A DNA stretch of 34,487 bases from Lachnospiraceae bacterium (GTDB taxonomy: Bacteria; Bacillota; Clostridia; Lachnospirales; Lachnospiraceae): assembly GCA_030540075.1 (NCBI GenBank), contig JAUNWX010000023.1:1-34487 (forward strand). The letters are read 5' to 3'. This document shows, in pieces, positions 31,161 through 34,487 of this stretch (position 1 is its first letter; every line of letters begins with the position of its first letter). The notes beneath the pieces are model-generated. The model ran no database searches and was not told the origin of the DNA. It saw only the letters and a program-made list of their open reading frames with translations. A program made the translations under genes and the position numbers.

Positions 31161-33473
31161 TTAGCCGTTTGCGGCTTCACTGGTCTTCATTCTGTCGAGG
31201 ATCGCGAGGCGTTCCTCCTCTGTGAGGACATGCTTGCCTTCGGAGGTTTCACGCGGGCCATCCGCTGGGATTTCGATGACGCCTGGGATCGTGCCGTGTG
31301 GTTTATCAGCTTCTGTGGTTGATTCGGCAGCAGTGGAGGAGGCAGTGGTTCCCGCTTCTGAAGAAGCAGCGCTCTCGCGGGTGTTTCCGTCACCGGTATG
31401 GGTAGAAGATTTCGGAGTGCCGTCCTGTGCACCGGTGGTCTCCGTGCCTGTAGAAGCTGCGCTGTGGTTCTTATCAGCTGCCTGCTCGGATTTCGGCTTG
31501 TCTGTGCCGTCAGAGGTTTTGCTTCCCTTCGTACGATCGGTTCCAGAGCCATTTGTTGACTGCGCTGCGCCCGCCTGCGCGTTCCCAGCGGCCCCACCAG
31601 CCAGGTTTGCGGCACCGGCCTGTCCGGCTGTGCCCGGCTTCTTCGCAGCCTTCATGGTTTCCGGCGCGGTCTCCGCAGTGGTTTCGGCGATCCTTCCATC
31701 CTCGTCGAGCGGGAGACGCTTGCCGCTTTCGTCGGTCGGGCCGACGTAAGCTACGGTCTTGAAGTCATCGAGTGCAGTCGGGAGCTCGAGGTCACCGCCG
31801 AAGATGAGACCCTGGAGGCCCGCGGCCTGCTCCTTCGTTCCGAAGCTGATGATGAGATTACCATCACGGTCGGCGGAGAAGTGGTCGTTCACCGGCACCA
31901 CCGAGCGGGTAGAAGAGCTGTACGGATTGTTCGCTGTGATGCGACCAAACGGCTTCGTGCCGTCACCGGTCGCGATGTAGAGATCATTGTCACCGGAAGC
32001 CAGCATGTAATCGACACCGACGATGCCACGGAAGAAGTCGCCGGCCACATGCTCGCTGTGACGAACGATACTGCCGGATTTCCTGCCACCAGCTGCGCCA
32101 GCAGCACCCACACCAGCCGCACCGGTACTGTCAGTCGCGCCCGCATCACCCGTGCCATCCGCACCAGAACCAGCACCCGCACCAGTAGTATCAGCCGCCC
32201 CGCCAGTCACTGTGCCACCGTCTGCGCCATCCAGCGCCGCATCATCCGCGCTGTCATCCGCCAGTCGCATCTGGTTCTTCCCGAGTGCATAGGTGTAATC
32301 ATTCAGGCGGTTCAGCTCCGTGACCGGGATATAGTGGAACTCATCGAGGGCTTCCACCGCCGGATCCAGCAGCGTCACCTCGCCCGCAGTATAGCCCTGT
32401 GCGTTCGCGACCTTCTGATCGATGAACTTCTGCAACGTATCGGCCAGGAAGCCCTGGCCAGCGTCGTTCAGGTACAGGCCCTCGACGGTGTATTTCTGGA
32501 TCGCCGCCTGGGCCGCCTTTACCTGCTCATCCGCATCACCAGCCTCTCCCGTAGCCGCAGCCCCGGCCCCGGCGGCTCCAGAGCCAGCGGCCATCGCGAC
32601 GGCCTTCTGTGCGATCTCCGACGTCGTGGCTTCTTTCTCCGCGCCCTCCGGGTCCAGCATCTCCATGCCGACGTTCACGACATCCGCGTGGTACTGATTC
32701 GAAATCGTGCGGAGCGCCTCCGTGTTCTCATCCGCGAAGCCGAGCTCCGGGCTCGTCAGCGCCTGGCTGGAGAGGAGAGAAATCACCGAGCACTGCCGGT
32801 ACTTCTCGCGCAGACCGCGGAGCACCGCCTCATACCAGGTCGGGAACTGCGACGGATCATCCGTCATCCCGAGGCTCACGATCGCGAGATCGTACTCATC
32901 CTTTCGGAACGCGTGGGACATCGTGTTGTTCCAGCCCTCCGCCGAGATCGTCCCGTCCTTCGACACCTCCGCGCGGCCGTCCCCGACCATCTCCGCGAGC
33001 ATCGCCGTCGCTGCGCCATCCGGCTGCTGCCGAAGCGCCGCCCACGCTCCGAAGCCGCCATTCTGCTCAGACAGCGAAACATTCGTCAGCTCCACGGTCA
33101 CACCGTACTTCATCGCCAGTGACGCCTTCAGCCGCTGTGCCCAGGAACGCGCCACCTGCGACGCCCCCATCCCGGCACCATAGCCATCACCGACCACCAG
33201 CACACGCACCGGCAGCTGGTCCTGCAGCCGCTGGTAGAAGCTGTCGTTCAGCTGCCGCTCGAGCGAAAGCAGCTGCTGATCCGAAAGCCGCTGCTGCGTC
33301 GCCTGATCGAACACCTTTTTATTTTCCGCGCGCGCCCACTCCTGGTACGCCGCCTGCGTCTGCCGGTCATGGTAGAGCACGACCCCCGTCGCACCCACGA
33401 TCAGCACCGCCAGCACGACCCCGCCGGCCTTCAGCAGCCCCGGATTCACCGAACCACGCTTATCACTTCTCAT
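31161..33473 (-). CDS. Membrane-anchored SGNH-like protein with degenerate active site
   Basis: A 770-residue protein with a short basic start, one membrane segment (about 15-34) and a Gln-rich stretch (40-87). An SGNH/GDSL-like domain (about 88-355) follows, then low-complexity Ala/Gly/Thr-rich linkers (near 445-495 and 615-735) around a further globular part (about 495-610). The SGNH nucleophile block reads VVGDGYGAG, with Gly 97 in place of Ser. Block III is SLGMTDDP without the usual Asn, and the Asp-x-x-His block reads EGLY before LNDAGQ. It may be a non-catalytic envelope protein. ATG at 33473 is chosen for GGAGG 12 nt upstream. It is divergent from the LCP-like gene. Confidence 0.75.
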   Translation of the reverse strand: MRSDKRGSVNPGLLKAGGVVLAVLIVGATGVVLYHDRQTQAAYQEWARAENKKVFDQATQQRLSDQQLLSLERQLNDSFYQRLQDQLPVRVLVVGDGYGAGMGASQVARSWAQRLKASLAMKYGVTVELTNVSLSEQNGGFGAWAALRQQPDGAATAMLAEMVGDGRAEVSKDGTISAEGWNNTMSHAFRKDEYDLAIVSLGMTDDPSQFPTWYEAVLRGLREKYRQCSVISLLSSQALTSPELGFADENTEALRTISNQYHADVVNVGMEMLDPEGAEKEATTSEIAQKAVAMAAGSGAAGAGAAATGEAGDADEQVKAAQAAIQKYTVEGLYLNDAGQGFLADTLQKFIDQKVANAQGYTAGEVTLLDPAVEALDEFHYIPVTELNRLNDYTYALGKNQMRLADDSADDAALDGADGGTVTGGAADTTGAGAGSGADGTGDAGATDSTGAAGVGAAGAAGGRKSGSIVRHSEHVAGDFFRGIVGVDYMLASGDNDLYIATGDGTKPFGRITANNPYSSSTRSVVPVNDHFSADRDGNLIISFGTKEQAAGLQGLIFGGDLELPTALDDFKTVAYVGPTDESGKRLPLDEDGRIAETTAETAPETMKAAKKPGTAGQAGAANLAGGAAGNAQAGAAQSTNGSGTDRTKGSKTSDGTDKPKSEQAADKNHSAASTGTETTGAQDGTPKSSTHTGDGNTRESAASSEAGTTASSTAAESTTEADKPHGTIPGVIEIPADGPRETSEGKHVLTEEERLAILDRMKTSEAANG

Positions 33474-33617
33474 CACAACGAAACCTCCCCATATCAGGCC
33501 AATGCATCTGTCGCCGACATCGTCGTCTTCCGACCATGTACCGTCCCCGGGAAAACCCATGAAGCGGTCATACCTGTACCCGTTTTCTACCCCTCATTCT
33601 AGCGCAGTCCACGCCCG

Positions 33618-33689
33618 AAAGGAACCCATAAGGCAGGCAAAAACTGAGTCTGTCCCAAGGAGCCCATAAGGCAGGTAAAACTGAGTCTG
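33618..33689 (+). repeat. Tandem repeat of about 37 nt
   Basis: Two near-identical copies (33618-33652 and 33656-33689) share CCCATAAGGCAGG and ACTGAGTCTG. They lie in the divergent intergenic region 33474-33898. Confidence 0.75.
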
Positions 33690-33747
33690 CTCAAATCAGT
33701 GCGCTGCCTGCACATCAAAAACCTATGGAAAATCCCGCCCACTGCGG

Positions 33748-33753
33748 TATACT
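33748..33753 (+). promoter_or_regulatory. Possible -10 of the LCP-like gene
   Basis: TATACT followed by ATAAAG; the -35 is weak (TGGAAA at 33726, 16-nt spacer). It lies about 145 nt before the start codon. Confidence 0.3.
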
Positions 33754-33767
33754 ATAAAGTCAAGGCT

Positions 33768-33867
33768 CGTCCGCACGGCCCCACAACACGACATCCCGGT
33801 CCGTCTGCATGGCTCGTGACATATCATCCCGATCCATCCGCACGGCCTCGCCACACGTCATCCCGCT
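33768..33867 (+). repeat. 33-34-nt tandem repeat in the LCP-like gene leader
   Basis: Three imperfect units start with CGTCCGCACGGCC (33768), CGTCTGCATGGCTC (33802) and CATCCGCACGGCCTC (33835). Each has ATCCCG about 20 nt on. It resembles in style the 38-nt leader repeat before potB. Confidence 0.65.
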
Positions 33868-33898
33868 GCCACGCGCAGCTCAGCATAGGAGAGAGTAT

Positions 33899-34487
33899 AT
33901 GAAAAACGAAAACCACTCGAAGGAACAGCTTCGTCACCAGCGCCGCCGCCCGATGCGCATCTTCGTCGGCGCGATCCTCTGCATCGCCGCCGTCGGCAGC
34001 GCCTGGACGATCAGCCAGTACCGCGCGCGTAAAGCCACAGAGGCGGCCAATGCAGACAACCCGGTCTACGGGACCGAGGACACAGCTGCACTGGCGAACC
34101 AGCAGCTCGCAGATGCCGGCATGACCGAGGACGCCGACGGCAAGCTCGGCCTCGAGGGCGTCACCCTCGACACCGACTACCTCGCGCAGATGCTCGAATC
34201 CGCAGCGGCAGAGCAGCAGGCGAACCAGTCGAAGCTCGTCGAGATCAACTGCACGAAGAACGCCGACGGCACCCTCAGCTATACCGTGAACGGCGACGCT
34301 ACCGCGCGCCCGCACCTCTTCAACCTCGACGAGTTCAGCTACAACGGCGTACATTATAAAAGGAACAGTGCCGTCAAGGCCTGGCTCATCCTCGGCGTCG
34401 ATAATAAGGGCTCGCTCCAGTACGACCGTGACATCTCGGAGATCGGACTCTCCGACGGTATCTTCCTCGTCGCAGAGAACACCGCGA
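33899..34487 (+). CDS. LytR-CpsA-Psr (LCP)-like envelope protein, 3' end cut by the window
   Basis: The first 196 codons of an open frame that runs off the window. It has a basic cytoplasmic N-terminus (1-20), one membrane segment (about 20-38), an extracytoplasmic Ala/Asp/Glu-rich region (40-150), then KAWLILGVDNKG and LSDGIFLVAEN. The last two resemble the first strands of an LCP domain (LLLGVD...R(S/T)D...L). LCP proteins attach wall polymers to peptidoglycan. The assignment rests on the short visible start of the domain. AGGAG precedes the ATG. One GCCAATGC octamer lies at 34046. Confidence 0.6.
   Translation, partial: MKNENHSKEQLRHQRRRPMRIFVGAILCIAAVGSAWTISQYRARKATEAANADNPVYGTEDTAALANQQLADAGMTEDADGKLGLEGVTLDTDYLAQMLESAAAEQQANQSKLVEINCTKNADGTLSYTVNGDATARPHLFNLDEFSYNGVHYKRNSAVKAWLILGVDNKGSLQYDRDISEIGLSDGIFLVAENTA

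Overview
The window looks like a chromosomal segment of a high-G+C Gram-positive anaerobe of the Clostridia, most likely Lachnospiraceae-like. This is an inference from gene content (YitT, CapA, LCP-type envelope proteins, Na/Pi cotransporter with PhoU tail, AbgA and MtaD hydrolases), from LexA boxes of the GAAC-N4-GTTC type and from strong AGGAGG ribosome sites. Most genes use G/C-ending codons. Two short A/T-richer islands (about 25.5-27.2 kb and 29.7-31.1 kb) each carry a toxin-antitoxin pair and look acquired.

Layout. 0.3-4.1 kb: a two-gene heterodimeric ABC exporter with a terminator. 4.3-5.2 kb: a PfkB-family kinase on the minus strand. 5.2-5.6 kb: a non-coding repeat array between divergent genes. 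5.7-13.2 kb: an AbgA-like amidohydrolase, an MtaD-like deaminase and a PotB-PotA-PotD-PotC-type uptake system, all on the plus strand with long hairpin- or repeat-bearing gaps. 13.2-15.1 kb: a Y-family polymerase and partner on the minus strand, sharing a LexA-box-containing divergent promoter region with a membrane-anchored CapA protein (15.1-16.7 kb) followed by a YitT protein. 17.7 kb: tRNA-Thr(CGU). 18.0-19.5 kb: a secreted NlpC/P60 protein, a zinc-ribbon membrane protein and a 36-residue membrane protein. 19.8-20.6 kb: a predicted PD-(D/E)XK nuclease, followed by a second, larger repeat array at 20.9-21.5 kb. 21.6-23.5 kb: a solitary citrate lyase alpha-type gene with a structured leader. 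23.8-25.5 kb: a Na/Pi cotransporter. 25.5-26.4 kb: a structure-rich non-coding stretch with a third repeat array. 26.5-27.1 kb: HicAB. 27.3-29.7 kb (minus): a DUF819 membrane protein and a second CapA protein. 30.2-31.1 kb: a DinJ/VbhA-like antitoxin with a Fic toxin. 31.2-33.5 kb (minus): a membrane-anchored degenerate SGNH-fold protein. 33.9 kb to the end: the start of an LCP-like envelope protein, cut by the window.

The most unusual content is non-coding. Two arrays (5.2-5.6 kb and 20.9-21.5 kb) are built from the same repeat with a strict 94-nt period split 51+43, one half direct and the other inverted. A third array (25.83-26.23 kb) has six 35-nt inverted-repeat units at 72-75-nt intervals and seems to share part of the same core but has a different terminal word. 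A nuclease gene lies next to the second array. I also find the octamer GCATTGGC (either strand) 14 times where about one is expected, and the decamer GTTACTGTTC four times in or beside non-coding gaps.
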